Source of the DNA: Primulina eburnea
Taxonomy: Eukaryota; Streptophyta; Magnoliopsida; Lamiales; Gesneriaceae
Direction of reading: 5' to 3'
Assembly (NCBI RefSeq): GCF_022965805.1
Contig: NC_133102.1
Location: 8,502,885 to 8,566,884, forward strand
DNA: 64,000 nt
Shown here: one piece after another, positions 1-10,819 of the stretch
Layout of the letters: each line of letters begins with the position of its first letter
How positions within the stretch are numbered: the first letter of the stretch is position 1
Made by a program: the position numbers and the translations under genes
Notes under the pieces: generated by a model
What the model saw: only the letters and a program-made list of their open reading frames with translations
Told to the model about the DNA's origin: nothing
Database searches by the model: none

Positions 1-674
1 GGGAAATAAAAGGCTAAATTGTTGCAATTGATACAGATAGTCAGCTGCCCGAATATTAGTTTGCCCACATCAATCAGCATCCCGGTATAGATCGCATAAA
101 GAACCACCGCCCTATCCCGCTGTACATCACTCGTATGCCCTACCGGCATCAATCTCTTCGATAGAAAGGCATACCAAAGTTCCGCCTCCACCTTCAAAAA
201 TTTCTCAAGAAACACCGTATACGTTCCCGGCTGCTTCCACGTACTGCCCGGATAACACAATGTGTGAATGATCAGATCGTAATCCGGATTCAGCACCCAA
301 GCCTGGAATACCGAATCATCCACTGCCGGTAAACCCAACAAATCGTTTATCGTTTTAGGATCATATGGGACTTGACGTCCCCTCACCCTAGCCTTATTTT
401 CAGTCCCTTCCGGGGCGTTAGCATAAAACTCACGTACAACCGGCACCACAGCCGCATTCGGTTGAGCTAAAAAATTTGTCCACCCTCGTCCTGCAACTTC
501 TAACTCCTCAAAAACATTATCTAAAATCCACGAAGTACATCCCCTCTCAGGGATTGGTTTTCTATGGAGTTTAGCGTGCTCCCATCGCTCCCTAGCCCTG
601 TCATTCACAAATATAGAGGGGGTGGATCGAGAACTAGAGGCACCGCGGGTTACCTTCGAGCGTTTGGAAGCCAT
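1..674 (-). CDS. 3' ORF of Athila-1 (partial, runs off left edge)
   Basis: An open frame starts at the ATG at 674-672 and runs without a stop to the window edge, giving about 224 residues. It lies downstream of pol in the same orientation, where Athila-group elements carry an extra 3' ORF. It aligns along its length with the 13818-13015 ORF of Athila-2: both have an N-terminal basic Ser-rich stretch, then ERxxHAKxHRxPIxERG, then a VVREFYANA-like block, RGRxVPYD, LWYxF and a VVLYA block near the end. From memory it resembles the family annotated as 'putative plant transposon protein', whose function is unknown to me. I see no signal peptide or membrane segment, so nothing supports calling it env. 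Conservation between two diverged copies suggests it was under selection in the element. Confidence 0.75.
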   Translation of the reverse strand, partial: MASKRSKVTRGASSSRSTPSIFVNDRARERWEHAKLHRKPIPERGCTSWILDNVFEELEVAGRGWTNFLAQPNAAVVPVVREFYANAPEGTENKARVRGRQVPYDPKTINDLLGLPAVDDSVFQAWVLNPDYDLIIHTLCYPGSTWKQPGTYTVFLEKFLKVEAELWYAFLSKRLMPVGHTSDVQRDRAVVLYAIYTGMLIDVGKLIFGQLTICINCNNLAFYF

Positions 675-1370
675 GGTCTGAGATGAGTGCACAAGGGAGG
701 AGCCCGAAGTAGTAGATGTTGCCGGAGCTTTAAAAGAACGGAAGAGATGGCGGCGGCGGCGTAGAGGCGGCGGTGGCGTCGTAGGTGGTAGGAGAGTGTA
801 GATTTGCCCGGAAAAATCGTGTCTTGAGCTTTGAAACAAAGGAGATTCACAAATATACCTGTAAATTGGCAAGAAACCACGTTAATCGCTTCAGATCTGG
901 CGTGGGGGGGGCGGAATTTTGAGAGAAAAGTGTAGGGTTTCGAGTGGGAGAGGAGAGAAGTGAGGCGCAGTTTTTAAGTGAATCGCGACTCGCTAGGGCG
1001 GTCAAAAGTGTCCGCCCTAGCGAGCGTCTTTCTGTCCGAAAAACTCGAGTGCTCGCTGGGGCGGATACAAGTGTCCGCCCTCGCGAGGGGTTTTCTATTT
1101 TAAAATTTTTTTGAAAAATTGCGCGTGTTCGCGAGGGCGTTCAGTTTTGACCGCCCGAGCGAGAATCTCTCTGCCCGAAATTCATGAAAAATTTGAACCT
1201 CTCGCTGGGGCGGTCAATACTACCCGCCCTAGCGAGGTATTTTCTGAAGAGAATGCAACTACCTAAATGCAAATGATGCGAATGCTAAAAAAAAATCTAA
1301 TTAAAATCAGAATAAGGAGTAGAAGTAGTTCTCAGTTTATAGTCTAGAGCTCGACTTTTCACCCATGTCC
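675..1370 (-). other. Spacer between pol and the 3' ORF of Athila-1
   Basis: Non-coding in the sense (minus) direction. It separates the pol stop at 1371 from the 3' ORF ATG at 674 and carries four GC-rich hairpins at 989-1236. Any RNA that translates the 3' ORF must start in or splice across this segment. The short open frames here have no family resemblance. Confidence 0.6.
989..1236 (-). repeat. GC hairpin array, Athila-1 internal copy (4 units)
   Basis: Four imperfect inverted repeats of about 36 bp begin near 989, 1052, 1128 and 1201. Each has a CTCGCT(G/A)GGGCGG-type arm, a short A/T-rich loop and the complementary CCGCCC(T/G)AGCGAG arm. In the sense direction the spacers read like GGACAGAAAGACG just before the hairpin. 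The same unit occurs four times in this element's own LTR (11868-12125). Confidence 0.8.
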
Positions 1371-4300
1371 TCAACGACTGTCTTGGAGCCGAGTGACTCC
1401 AATTTGTGGCTCAATTGTGCCACCAATATAGTGCTTTAACCTTTGGGCGTTCACAGTAAACGTCCCTTCCTTCCCATCATGCAACACCACTGCACCTGAT
1501 GGGAACACCTCGGCTATAACGAATGGTCCTGACCATATTGACTTCAGCTTGCCCGGAAAGAGTCGTAAGCGAGAGTTGTATAACAACACCGCTTCACCCA
1601 CTTTGAATTCTCTTCTTACAATGTGTTTATCATGGGCTCTTTTGGTGCGTTCCTTGTAAGATAGGGCAAGATCATACGCTGTACCTCGGAACTCATCCAA
1701 CTGACTCAACTGCAACAGTCGTTTTTCACCAAAAAGTAACCTATATGGTGTAGTGCCTATAGGTGTTTTGAACGCAGTACGATAAGCCCACAAAGCATCA
1801 TCTAACCGAATGGACCAGTCCTTTCGATTCACATTAACCGTCTTTTCTAAAATCCTCTTAATCTCTCGATTGGACACTTCAACTTGTCCACTAGTCTGAG
1901 GGTGGTATGGAGTGGAAACTTTGTGGGTGACACCATATTTGCCCATCAGTTTATCAAAAATTTTGTTGCAAAAATGGGTGCCACCATCACTTATGATTGC
2001 ACGTGGTGTACCGAATCGATTAAAAATGTGTTTTTTCAAAAATTTTAACACCACTTGTGCATCATTCGTGGCACAAGCCTCCGCCTCCACCCATTTAGAT
2101 ACATACTCCACTGCCACCAAAATAAATTTCTTTGTAAAAGACGCAGGAAAAGGACCCATAAAATCAATCCCCCACACATCAAATATTTCACACTCAATAA
2201 TGTTATTCAAAGGCATCTCATGACGGTTAGAAATATTACCTGTGCGTTGGCAACTATCACAATTGAGAACATACAAACGAGCATCCTTAAAAAGAGTTGG
2301 CCAATAGAAGCCACATTCGAGTACCTTAGATGTCGTCCGTATGGGTCCAAAGTGACCACCTACCTCACGGTCATGGCAGTGGTTCAGAATTTGACTGGTT
2401 TCCTCCTCCGCTACACATCTCCTTATCATGGCATCTGCACAGATTTTAAACAAAAACGGTTCCTCCCAAAAATAATATTTCACGTCAGAAAAGAATTTCT
2501 TTCTTTGGTGAAACGATAAATTTGGGGGAGGTGTGCCAGTGACAAGAAAATTTGCGAAATTGGCATACCAAGGGCACGCATTTACCTCAAATAATTGCTC
2601 ATCAGGGAACCAGTCATCTATATCAGTGTTAACGCCATTAATTCTAACATCCTCAAGCCTAGACAGATGATCAGCAACCACATTTTCTACACCCTTTTTA
2701 TCTCGAATCTCGAGATCAAATTCTTGCAATAGTAAAATCCACCTAATTAACCTAGGTTTCGCATCTTTCTTAGCAAGCAAGTATTTTAGGGCAGAATGAT
2801 CTGTATACACAATCACTTTAGACAGAACAAGGTATGAATGAAATTTCTCAAAAGCAAATACTATAGCAAGTAGTTCCTTTTCAGTAGTAGCATAATTCAA
2901 TTGAGCATCATTTAAGGTCTTACTTGCATAGTAGATGGTATGAAATACCTTGTTCTTCCTTTGACCCAGCACCGCACCAACAGCTGTATCACTAGCATCG
3001 CACATTACCTCAAACGGTAACTCCCAATCAGGGGCAGTCAGCACAGGTGCTGTCACCAAGCTCTTCTTGAGTACTTCGAATGCCTGCAGACAAGTAGAAT
3101 CAAAATTAAACTCAACATCTTTCATCAACAAAGAGGATAAAGGTTTAGCAATTTTAGAAAAATCCTTAATAAAACGCCTATAAAAACCCGCATGGCCTAG
3201 GAAACTTCGAACTCCCTTTATCGATGAAGGTGGTGGTAGATTTTGATCACTTCCACCTTGGCCTTGTCGACCTCGATTCCATTCTCCGATACTTTGTGTC
3301 CTAACACAATCCCTTCTTGCACCATGAAGTGACATTTCTCCCAATTTAACACCAAATTGCTCTCTTCACATCTAATGAGCACCAAATTCAAATTTTTTAA
3401 ACATTCATCAAATGAAGAGCCAAAAATAGAGAAATCATCCATAAAAACTTCAAGAAAATTCTCAATCATGTCATGAAAAATAGCGGTCATGCATCTTTGA
3501 AATGTAGCAGGTGCATTGCATAGACCAAAGGGCATACGCCTAAACGCAAAAGTACCATAAGGGCAAGTGAAAGTAGTTTTCTCTTGGTCCTCGGGTGCAA
3601 TTGTGATTTGGTTGTATCCCGAATATCCATCCAAAAAACAGTAAAATTCATGACCGGCTAATCGTTCAATCATTTGATAAATAAATGGCAAGGGGAAGTG
3701 ATCTTTACGGGTTGCATCATTTAATTTCCTATAATCCATGCACACACGCCAACCCGTGACGATTCTAGTGGGAATCAACTCATTTTTTTCATTGGTAATA
3801 ACAGTAATCCCACCCTTTTTAGGCACACATTGTACAGGACTTACCCACGCACTATCAGAGATAGGATAGATAATACCTGCGTCCAGAAGTTTGATCGTTT
3901 CAGCTTTTACTACCTCTTGCATCTTTGGATTGAGTCTCCTTTTTGGTTGTGCTAGAGGTGAGTACTTATCCTCCATTAGGATTTTGTGCATGCAGATCGA
4001 AGGACTTATCCCCTTGATGTCCGAAACTTTCCAAGCGAATGCTCCTCTATGCTCCTTAAGGACTCCCAAGAGCTTACTCTCCATATCATCTGTCAAAGAA
4101 GAGGAAATAATAACAGGCAGTTTATTATTTTCTCCTAAATATACGTACTTGAGATGTGGAGGTAGTGGTTTGAGCTCCAAAGTGGGTGGCTCCTCTAGGC
4201 TTGACTTTTGAGGCATTAAATCTTTTCTATCCCCCAATTCCTCTAGTCGAAGCCTCACTTGCTTTCTCCAAGGTGGAATGGCATTCAAATGAGCTACCAT

Positions 4301-5675
4301 CTCCATCCTTTCCTCGTCCAGCTCGTCCTCCTGTTTTTCAGTAGTGAGAGTAGCCTCCAATGGCTCTTGCAATCCATCCTGCACAAAATCACAAACAAGA
4401 GAATCTAAGACATCAACGCGAAAACAACTATCATCGTGCATTGTGTGCTTGAGAGTATTAAAGACATCAAAAATAATTTCTTCTTCTCCAACTCTCAGTC
4501 TCAATTTTCCCTCGTCAACATCGATCAGTGCTTTCCCTGTAGCCAGAAATGGTCTCCCTAGGATTAAAGGCATCTCCAAATCTTCCTCCATATCAAGTAC
4601 TACAAAATCTGCAGGAAAAATAAACTTATCCACTTTCACCAAGACATCTTCGATAATCCCACGTGGATACTTGACAGATCTGTCAGCCAGCTGCAATGAC
4701 ATCCTAGTTGGCTTGGGTTCACCCAATCCCAGTCTCCTAAACACAGAATACGGCATCAAATTAATACTCGCACCAAGATCACATAGAGCTTTATGAAAAT
4801 TAATATCACCAATAATGCAAGGTATAGAGAAACTCCCTGGATCTTTTTGCTTAGGAGGCATCCTGTTTTGAACTAAAGCGGAGCAATTTTCAGTCAAGTT
4901 CACAGTCATATGATCTTCTAGCTTCCGCTTGTTTGCTAAGATATCTTTCAAGAATTTTGCATAACTTGGCATATTCAGTAAAGCATCAGCAAAAGGAATG
5001 TTAATATGCAATTTTTTGAATATCTCAAGAAATTTACCAAATTGTGCATCTAACTTAGCTTTTTTCAGTGCTGCAGGAAAAGGTAGGGGGATAACAATTT
5101 TACTCGGTGCAATAGGGGTAAAAGTAGAGTTAGAAGACTTACCTCCTTGTTGTTCCACCTCATCCTCACCTTGCTTGTTTTTTTCCTCCTTAGACTCAAT
5201 TGCCTTTCCACTGCGCAATTCCACAGCTTTCACATGCTCTCTCGGGTTAGTCTCCGTGTTGCTCGGCAAAGTTCCTTGCTCCCTATTAGCAATTAACTTA
5301 GCCAATTGTCCAATTTGATTCTCTAACCCTTTTATGGATGCATCCTGATTCTGAAATCTCGTCTCGGTTGCAGAAATAAATTTAGTCATCATTTGCTCTA
5401 AATTTGACTTCTCCTCCCTAGGCGGTTCTGGCTTGAACCCTTGGTGCATCCCATATGGTGGACCTCTTTGCTGGCGATTCTGGTTGTTTTGACCTCCCCA
5501 TGAAAAGTTTGGGTGATTCCTCCATCCCGGATTATATGTGTTTGAATACGGGTCATTTCTTGGACGGTTCTGGAATACCACTTGCTTTACCGGTGCTCCT
5601 TCAGGCACATAGAATGGATTTCCATCTTGGCAATCCTGCACGTCATCCTCACCTCCACACTTATCACAGAAAATT
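1371..5675 (-). pseudogene. Athila-1 gag C-terminus, protease, RT, RNase H, integrase (frameshifted)
   Basis: The main polyprotein of the element. In order: a gag zinc knuckle near 5674-5630, protease with CDLGASINLMP (D-L-G-A in place of the usual D-S/T-G), RT with WRVCMDYRKLN and FMDDFSIFG, RNase H with [14 protein letters not shown] and [11 protein letters not shown], and integrase with an HHCC-type zinc finger, [18 protein letters not shown] and the [16 protein letters not shown] box holding the catalytic Glu. One frameshift separates an upstream frame ending at 3218 from a downstream frame starting by 3344. It lies in the A-run at 3244-3241, which is one base shorter than the frame needs. 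Near 1725 about 28 integrase residues present in Athila-2 are missing in frame. The remaining frames are long, so the copy is fairly young but dead. Confidence 0.9.
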
Positions 5676-6795
5676 TGTAGTGACCCGTTCCAGAATCACC
5701 TACTAATCAAAAACTAAGCATGCAATTAACCTAATTAACAATAATCAGAGATAACAGCGGAAAAGTCAACAACAAATAATGGTTATACAACTCAATCGAA
5801 GTCTAGAATAACTCCAAATAAAATATCCAATACAACCATATCGAATCAAAACAATACCGATAAACTAAACCAACCAGCTACTCAACGTCCTCCTCCTGCT
5901 CCTCCTGAGCCGTCCAACCTGAGGCCTGCCCCGTGGGAATGGGGTGTCCAAGAATAAACAAAACCGAGGACGTGAGCGATAAGAACGCCCAGTACAAAAG
6001 TATGAGTATACAGACCTATATGAAATGCACATGCTATGATCATGATACCGGGGTAGTCAAGAAACAGGAGTCACAAAAGGATCTCAACAATGCTCAGTCT
6101 AGAGGCGCCAAGTGGATAGTGCCGCGCGGTCCAACCTCTGGGTCACTGCATCCACTACAAGACAGACGTGGACCTAAAATGTCCCGGACCACCGAAGCCC
6201 TCCCGACCCGTCGGCCACTGTGTACTCTCGGTGTCCATGCGTCCACAAGACAGGGCTGAGCGGCCCCAAGATATAGCTTATCTCGAAAGAGATACAGCTC
6301 AACAGTAAAGGCTATCTCGAAGAAGATACGGCTCAACATGAAATGCAACGTGCAGTAATAAACGTGACATAATAGCATGCATCATATGACATATATCAAT
6401 GCACCACATAATCATGCAACACATATAAGAATGTATACTCAACCAGGATATCTCGGATAGTACTTTCGTACCTCTATCACAGCAAGCCTAGCCTTACGCA
6501 ACACCGCTAATCAGGTCTAGAACAAGCCTACGCATCAAAAGCATACTCAATCAATACTACCATGCTCGACTAGCAAAACCAGTACTCCCTAGTACTACCA
6601 AAGGTTTAGGGTTTACCTTCGTCCGTCGACAGCCCTTTGATGTCGATTGCCTCGTAACTCAGGCGCCGCTACGCTACTACTCCTGGCAGCTCTTGGCTAT
6701 CGCTCGACCAACAACTAACCCTAGAAACCTTCCAAATCTCTCACTAAAGACTCAATCTCAAGAAATGGCAATACCAAAATGAGGAATTCGAGCAC

Positions 6796-6803
6796 TATTT
6801 ATA
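6796..6803 (-). promoter_or_regulatory. TATA box in the 3' LTR copy
   Basis: TATAAATA on the minus strand, in the context GGCCTATAAATAGTGC, just downstream of the palindrome cluster. The equivalent in the promoter-active 5' LTR is at 9454-9461. Confidence 0.7.
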
Positions 6804-6810
6804 GGCCATG

Positions 6811-7024
6811 TTCGGATCCTCCGAACAACACTTCGGAACGTCCGAACGCTACGTGTCCATTGGCTCTTGACAGCTCATGATCGGATCCTCCGATCATACA
6901 CTTCGGACCGTCCGAACATGCACGTGTCCAGCTGCTCGTGACACCTCATGATCGGATCCACCGAACCCACCTCGGACCTTCCGAACTCTTCGGTGCTTCC
7001 GAACCATCTTCGGTCCGTCCGATC
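6811..7024 (-). promoter_or_regulatory. Eight short palindromes in U3 (3' LTR copy)
   Basis: Units of about 16 bp of the form (T/A)TCGGANNNTCCGA(A/T)C recur near 6811, 6831, 6879, 6902, 6950, 6971, 6989 and 7009. They include TTCGGATCCTCCGAA and GATCGGATCCTCCGATC. They begin 8 bp upstream of the TATA box. Repeated half-sites upstream of a TATA box look like transcription-factor sites, but I do not recognise the factor. The same block is at 9469-9682. Confidence 0.65.
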
Positions 7025-7107
7025 ATGACTCGGTCAAAATTACACATTAAACCTTCTTAATCACCATTACTCCGTTAATTACCCAATTTGGAATTCGGGC
7101 TACTACA

Positions 7108-7120
7108 TTCTCCCCCCCTT
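7108..7120 (-). other. Polypurine tract of the gag-only element
   Basis: On minus the sequence AAGGGGGGGAGAA ends immediately before the TGTAGTAG start of the 3' LTR. This is the normal place for the plus-strand primer. Confidence 0.85.
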
Positions 7121-7207
7121 AAAAAGATTTCGTCCTCGAAATCAGGCAAGAGAATAAAACACCATTGTAATACACTGCAAATATTCTTCATTACAACTGT
7201 ATAACAA

Positions 7208-8233
7208 TTACATCCCAGGCTGATCCTGGTTCAGCGCAAAAACCTGACCTTGGGCACGAGGTCGAAGATTCGAACTACCCACTGCCTGACCCTGTCTCCT
7301 CTGCTGAACAGTCGTCTGGGATCCAGAACCGGATCCTGCTCCACCTCGCAACTGAGGACAATTCTTCTTAATATGCCCCATCTCTCCGCACAGATAACAA
7401 GCTCCTGCGGCTACTCGGCATTGCTCCGATGGATGGTTCTTCCCACAATGCACACAAGCATCCTTCTTCTCACCAAAGCGAACATCACCGCTAGACCTTG
7501 ATCCAGATCCAGAAGAAGAAGAACCTGACTTCTTGAAAGACTGAGGTCGAGGGCTCAAAGTATGCGAAGGTCTAGAAGAAAAAATAGCCCTACCACGCTG
7601 GAGACTGATCTCTGCCTGGCGACACCGGTTCACTAACCCATCATAAGAAGTAGGATTATCACAGACAGTGACTCGATCAAAGATCTCCTGATTAAGGCCC
7701 TGGAGGAAATGATCATACTTGGCCTCAGAACTGCCACTGATATGAGGAGCGAAGGGTAACAACTCAAAGAATTTCTGCTGATACTCATCAACAGACATAC
7801 TCCCCTGCTTAAGGTTCAGGAGCTCAATCGTCTTGGCCTGGCGAAGGGCTGGAGGAAAGTACAGCTGCATGAACGCTGCACGGAAATCGACCCAAGTCGC
7901 TCTACCCTGCGACTGAACTATCGGCGCAGAAGTTGATCGCCACCACCTGCGAGCACGGCCCTCGAGAAGAAAACTAAGGGTCTCTATCTTCTGCTCCTCG
8001 GTGCACTGGAATGCACGGAAACAACTCTCCATGCGTTCTATCCAATCCTCAGCATCATCGGGAGTCTCACCGCCAACTAAAGGCTTAGGCCCCATCTGCA
8101 TGAAACGATGCATATCAAAACGCCTAGGACCATTCCGTCGATGACGATGGTCACGATGACGTCTATGATCGTCCTGGTCACCCCATCGACCTACACTCCC
8201 CTGACTACTCCCGTCACCAAAGTGGTCAGCCAT
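7208..8233 (-). CDS. Gag protein of the gag-only LTR element, intact
   Basis: A 341-residue open frame starting MADHFGDGSSQG, with an His/Arg-rich segment at residues 24-40. The retrotransposon gag core is at about 60-210 (DDAEDWIERMESCFRAFQ, ARRWWRS, DEYQQKFFELLPFAPH, FLQGLNQEIFDRV). A CCHC knuckle CYLCGEMGHIKKNC lies near residue 280, and a second partial Cys/His motif, CVHCGKNHPSEQC, precedes it. It ends about 90 bp before the polypurine tract, leaving no room for pol. It would form particles and package RNA; the enzymes must come from another element. The frame has no visible damage, as expected for a recent insertion. Confidence 0.9.
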   Translation of the reverse strand: MADHFGDGSSQGSVGRWGDQDDHRRHRDHRHRRNGPRRFDMHRFMQMGPKPLVGGETPDDAEDWIERMESCFRAFQCTEEQKIETLSFLLEGRARRWWRSTSAPIVQSQGRATWVDFRAAFMQLYFPPALRQAKTIELLNLKQGSMSVDEYQQKFFELLPFAPHISGSSEAKYDHFLQGLNQEIFDRVTVCDNPTSYDGLVNRCRQAEISLQRGRAIFSSRPSHTLSPRPQSFKKSGSSSSGSGSRSSGDVRFGEKKDACVHCGKNHPSEQCRVAAGACYLCGEMGHIKKNCPQLRGGAGSGSGSQTTVQQRRQGQAVGSSNLRPRAQGQVFALNQDQPGM

Positions 8234-8317
8234 TGCTACAACAATAGAATGGGGAAACTAGTAAATTGGTCAACGGAAATCCCAAAACAGAAATTTATAT
8301 CCCAAAATCGTATGCAT

Positions 8318-8329
8318 GCTCTGATACCA
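8318..8329 (-). other. Primer binding site, initiator-Met type
   Basis: On minus TGGTATCAGAGC lies four bases inside the LTR edge at 8334. This is the usual initiator-Met tRNA priming sequence of plant LTR elements. Confidence 0.85.
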
Positions 8330-9453
8330 TAAATGTAGTGACCCGTTCCAGAATCACCTACTAATCAAAAACTAAGCATGCAATTAACCTAATTAACAAT
8401 AATCAGAGATAACAGCGGAAAAGTCAACAACAAATAATGGTTATACAACTCAATCGAAGTCTAGAATAACTCCAAATAAAATATCCAATACAACCATATC
8501 GAATCAAAACAATACCGATAAACTAAACCAACCAGCTACTCAACGTCCTCCTCCTGCTCCTCCTGAGCCGTCCAACCTGAGGCCTGCCCCGTGGGAATGG
8601 GGTGTCCAAGAATAAACAAAACCGAGGACGTGAGCGATAAGAACGCCCAGTACAAAAGTATGAGTATACAGACCTATATGAAATGCACATGCTATGATCA
8701 TGATACCGGGGTAGTCAAGAAACAGGAGTCACAAAAGGATCTCAACAATGCTCAGTCTAGAGGCGCCAAGTGGATAGTGCCGCGCGGTCCAACCTCTGGG
8801 TCACTGCATCCACTACAAGACAGACGTGGACCTAAAATGTCCCGGACCACCGAAGCCCTCCCGACCCGTCGGCCACTGTGTACTCTCGGTGTCCATGCGT
8901 CCACAAGACAGGGCTGAGCGACCCCAAGATATAGCTTATCTCGAAAGAGATACAGCTCAACAGTAAAGGCTATCTCGAAGAAGATACGGCTCAACATGAA
9001 ATGCAACGTGCAGTAATAAACGTGACATAATAGCATGCATCATATGACATATATCAATGCACCACATAATCATGCAACACATATAAGAATGTATACTCAA
9101 CCAGGATATCTCGGATAGTACTTTCGTACCTCTATCACAGCAAGCCTAGCCTTACGCAACACCGCTAATCAGGTCTAGAACAAGCCTACGCATCAAAAGC
9201 ATACTCAATCAATACTACCATGCTCGACTAGCAAAACCAGTACTCCCTAGTACTACCAAAGGTTTAGGGTTTACCTTCGTCCGTCGACAGCCCTTTGATG
9301 TCGATTGCCTCGTAACTCAGGCGCCGCTACGCTACTACTCCTGGCAGCTCTTGGCTATCGCTCGACCAACAACTAACCCTAGAAACCTTCCAAATCTCTC
9401 ACTAAAGACTCAATCTCAAGAAATGGCAATACCAAAATGAGGAATTCGAGCAC

Positions 9454-9461
9454 TATTTATA
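9454..9461 (-). promoter_or_regulatory. TATA box in the 5' LTR of the gag-only element
   Basis: TATAAATA on minus. It is the likely core promoter for the element transcript, with the palindrome cluster 9469-9682 upstream of it. Confidence 0.7.
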
Positions 9462-9468
9462 GGCCATG

Positions 9469-9682
9469 TTCGGATCCTCCGAACAACACTTCGGAACGTC
9501 CGAACGCTACGTGTCCATTGGCTCTTGACAGCTCATGATCGGATCCTCCGATCATACACTTCGGACCGTCCGAACATGCACGTGTCCAGCTGCTCGTGAC
9601 ACCTCATGATCGGATCCACCGAACCCACCTCGGACCTTCCGAACTCTTCGGTGCTTCCGAACCATCTTCGGTCCGTCCGATC
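9469..9682 (-). promoter_or_regulatory. Eight short palindromes in U3 (5' LTR copy)
   Basis: Copy of the 6811-7024 block in the promoter-active LTR, directly upstream of the TATA box at 9454-9461. Confidence 0.65.
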
Positions 9683-9770
9683 ATGACTCAGTCAAAATTA
9701 CACATTAAACCTTCTTAATCACCATTACTCCGTTAATTACCCAATTTGGAATTCGGGCTACTACAAAATT

Positions 9771-10693
9771 TCTTGCAGACGCATAGCCGATCCACTCGCA
9801 CTCATCCCATCAATCTTTCTGTTCAAAGCCTCTAACTGTGCTGACACCGCAGACAAATCAGTAACTTGATTAACCCCAGCACCTCGTCTCTGTCTATCAG
9901 ACTGAGGCTGATAGCTACTAGCAGCCATCTCCTCTAATAACTCATATCCTTCCTCAGCCGTCTTCCTCAGTAAGTTACCACAGGCAGCAGCATCTATCAT
10001 AGTACGGTTAGAAGTAAGCAGACCGTAGTAGAAAGTTTGAACAACTAACCCGAGAGGTAGCTCGTGGTGGGGACATCTCCTCAACAAGTCCTTATAGCGC
10101 TCCCATGCCTCGTAAAGTGACTCAAGCTCATGTTGAGCAAAAGTAGTAATGTCGGCTCTGAACTTCATAGTCTTCGACGGAGGAAAGTACTTGGTCAGGA
10201 ATGCCTTTGCCATATCCTCCCATGTAGTGATAGACCCTACAGGTAAACAATTCAACCACGACTTAGCTTTATCTCTTAGTGAAAATGGAAATAAACGCAA
10301 ACGAACAGCATCATCAGATACGCCATTAAACTTAAAAGTATCACAAATTTCAAGAAAGTCAGCTATATGAGAATTTGGGTCGTCAAGTGCACTTCCCCCA
10401 AATTGAACAGTGTTTTGAATCATCTGAATGATAGCTGGCTTGATCTCAAACTGGTTAGCTCGGATGACTGGTCTCACGATGCTTGGACGTGCTCCATCAA
10501 GAGACGGTTGTGCATAATCCATCATCGGAATGCGACGTGGTATCTCAACTTGTCTATTGTCACGCTGTTCCTCTCCACGTTCTTGCTCGTGTCTTTCCAT
10601 CTGTTCTTTGAGTCTTTGTTGTTGTCTTCGTCTGCGGAAAGTTCTTTCGATTTCAGGATCAAATTCAAGCTCCACGTCAAGTGATCTTGGCAT
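9771..10693 (-). pseudogene. Athila-1 gag N-terminal part, cut by an insertion
   Basis: Capsid-type gag. I chose the start MPRSLDVELEF at 10693; an in-frame ATG at 10732 is also possible. An Arg/Gln-rich N-terminus is followed by the retrotransposon gag core (FLEICDTFKFNGVSDDAVRL, then SWLNCLPVGSITTWEDM and FLTKYFPPSKT). The frame is open to the insertion point, where it meets the gag-only element at 9765. It resumes at 5675 on the other side with the zinc-knuckle segment, so the reading frame was intact before the insertion. Athila-2 carries the same order without interruption (around 18790). Confidence 0.85.
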
Positions 10694-10795
10694 GCACCAC
10701 AAGAAAAATCTGCAACACAATGAGAGTATCAAACAAAAATGAAATAAATAATACTAAAGAATTTAAATGAAAAATAAAAAATTGTGAATCAACAG

Positions 10796-10813
10796 TCCCC
10801 GGCAACGGCGCCA
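10796..10813 (-). other. Primer binding site, tRNA-Asp type
   Basis: On the minus strand the sequence is TGGCGCCGTTGCCGGGGA. It matches all 18 bases of the complement of the plant tRNA-Asp 3' end as I recall it. It lies six bases inside the LTR edge at 10820. tRNA-Asp priming is typical of Athila elements. Confidence 0.85.
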
Positions 10814-10819
10814 AAAACT

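Larger units (their letters stand above)
5676..7107 (-). repeat. 3' LTR of the gag-only element
   Basis: Plus-strand ends are TGTAGTGACCC and GGGCTACTACA. The polypurine tract abuts it at 7108. U3 contains a cluster of palindromes (6811-7024) just upstream of a TATA box at 6796-6803. Confidence 0.92.
5676..9765 (-). mobile_element. Gag-only LTR retrotransposon (TR-GAG type), complete with TSD
   Basis: It is a 4090-bp element with two LTRs of exactly 1432 bp. The target site duplication AAATT is perfect (5671-5675 and 9766-9770). The order on minus is LTR (9765-8334), initiator-Met primer site, one gag ORF, a polypurine tract, and LTR (7107-5676). There is no protease, RT, RNase H or integrase, so it must be moved by enzymes supplied in trans. 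By eye the LTRs differ at two positions only (near 6272/8930 and 7031/9689), which makes this the youngest event in the window. It sits inside gag of Athila-1. Confidence 0.92.
8334..9765 (-). repeat. 5' LTR of the gag-only element
   Basis: It has the same length and termini as the copy at 5676-7107, offset by 2658 bp. It would drive transcription of the element leftwards. Confidence 0.92.

Noticed and set aside
4998..5318. Plus-strand frames across 1912-5706 and 16045-18851
   Set aside because: Antisense shadows of the Athila polyproteins, which have clear domains on the minus strand.
6094..6378. Open frames repeated exactly at 5933-6378 and 8591-9036
   Set aside because: They are the two LTR copies; frames on both strands reflect LTR duplication and not genes.
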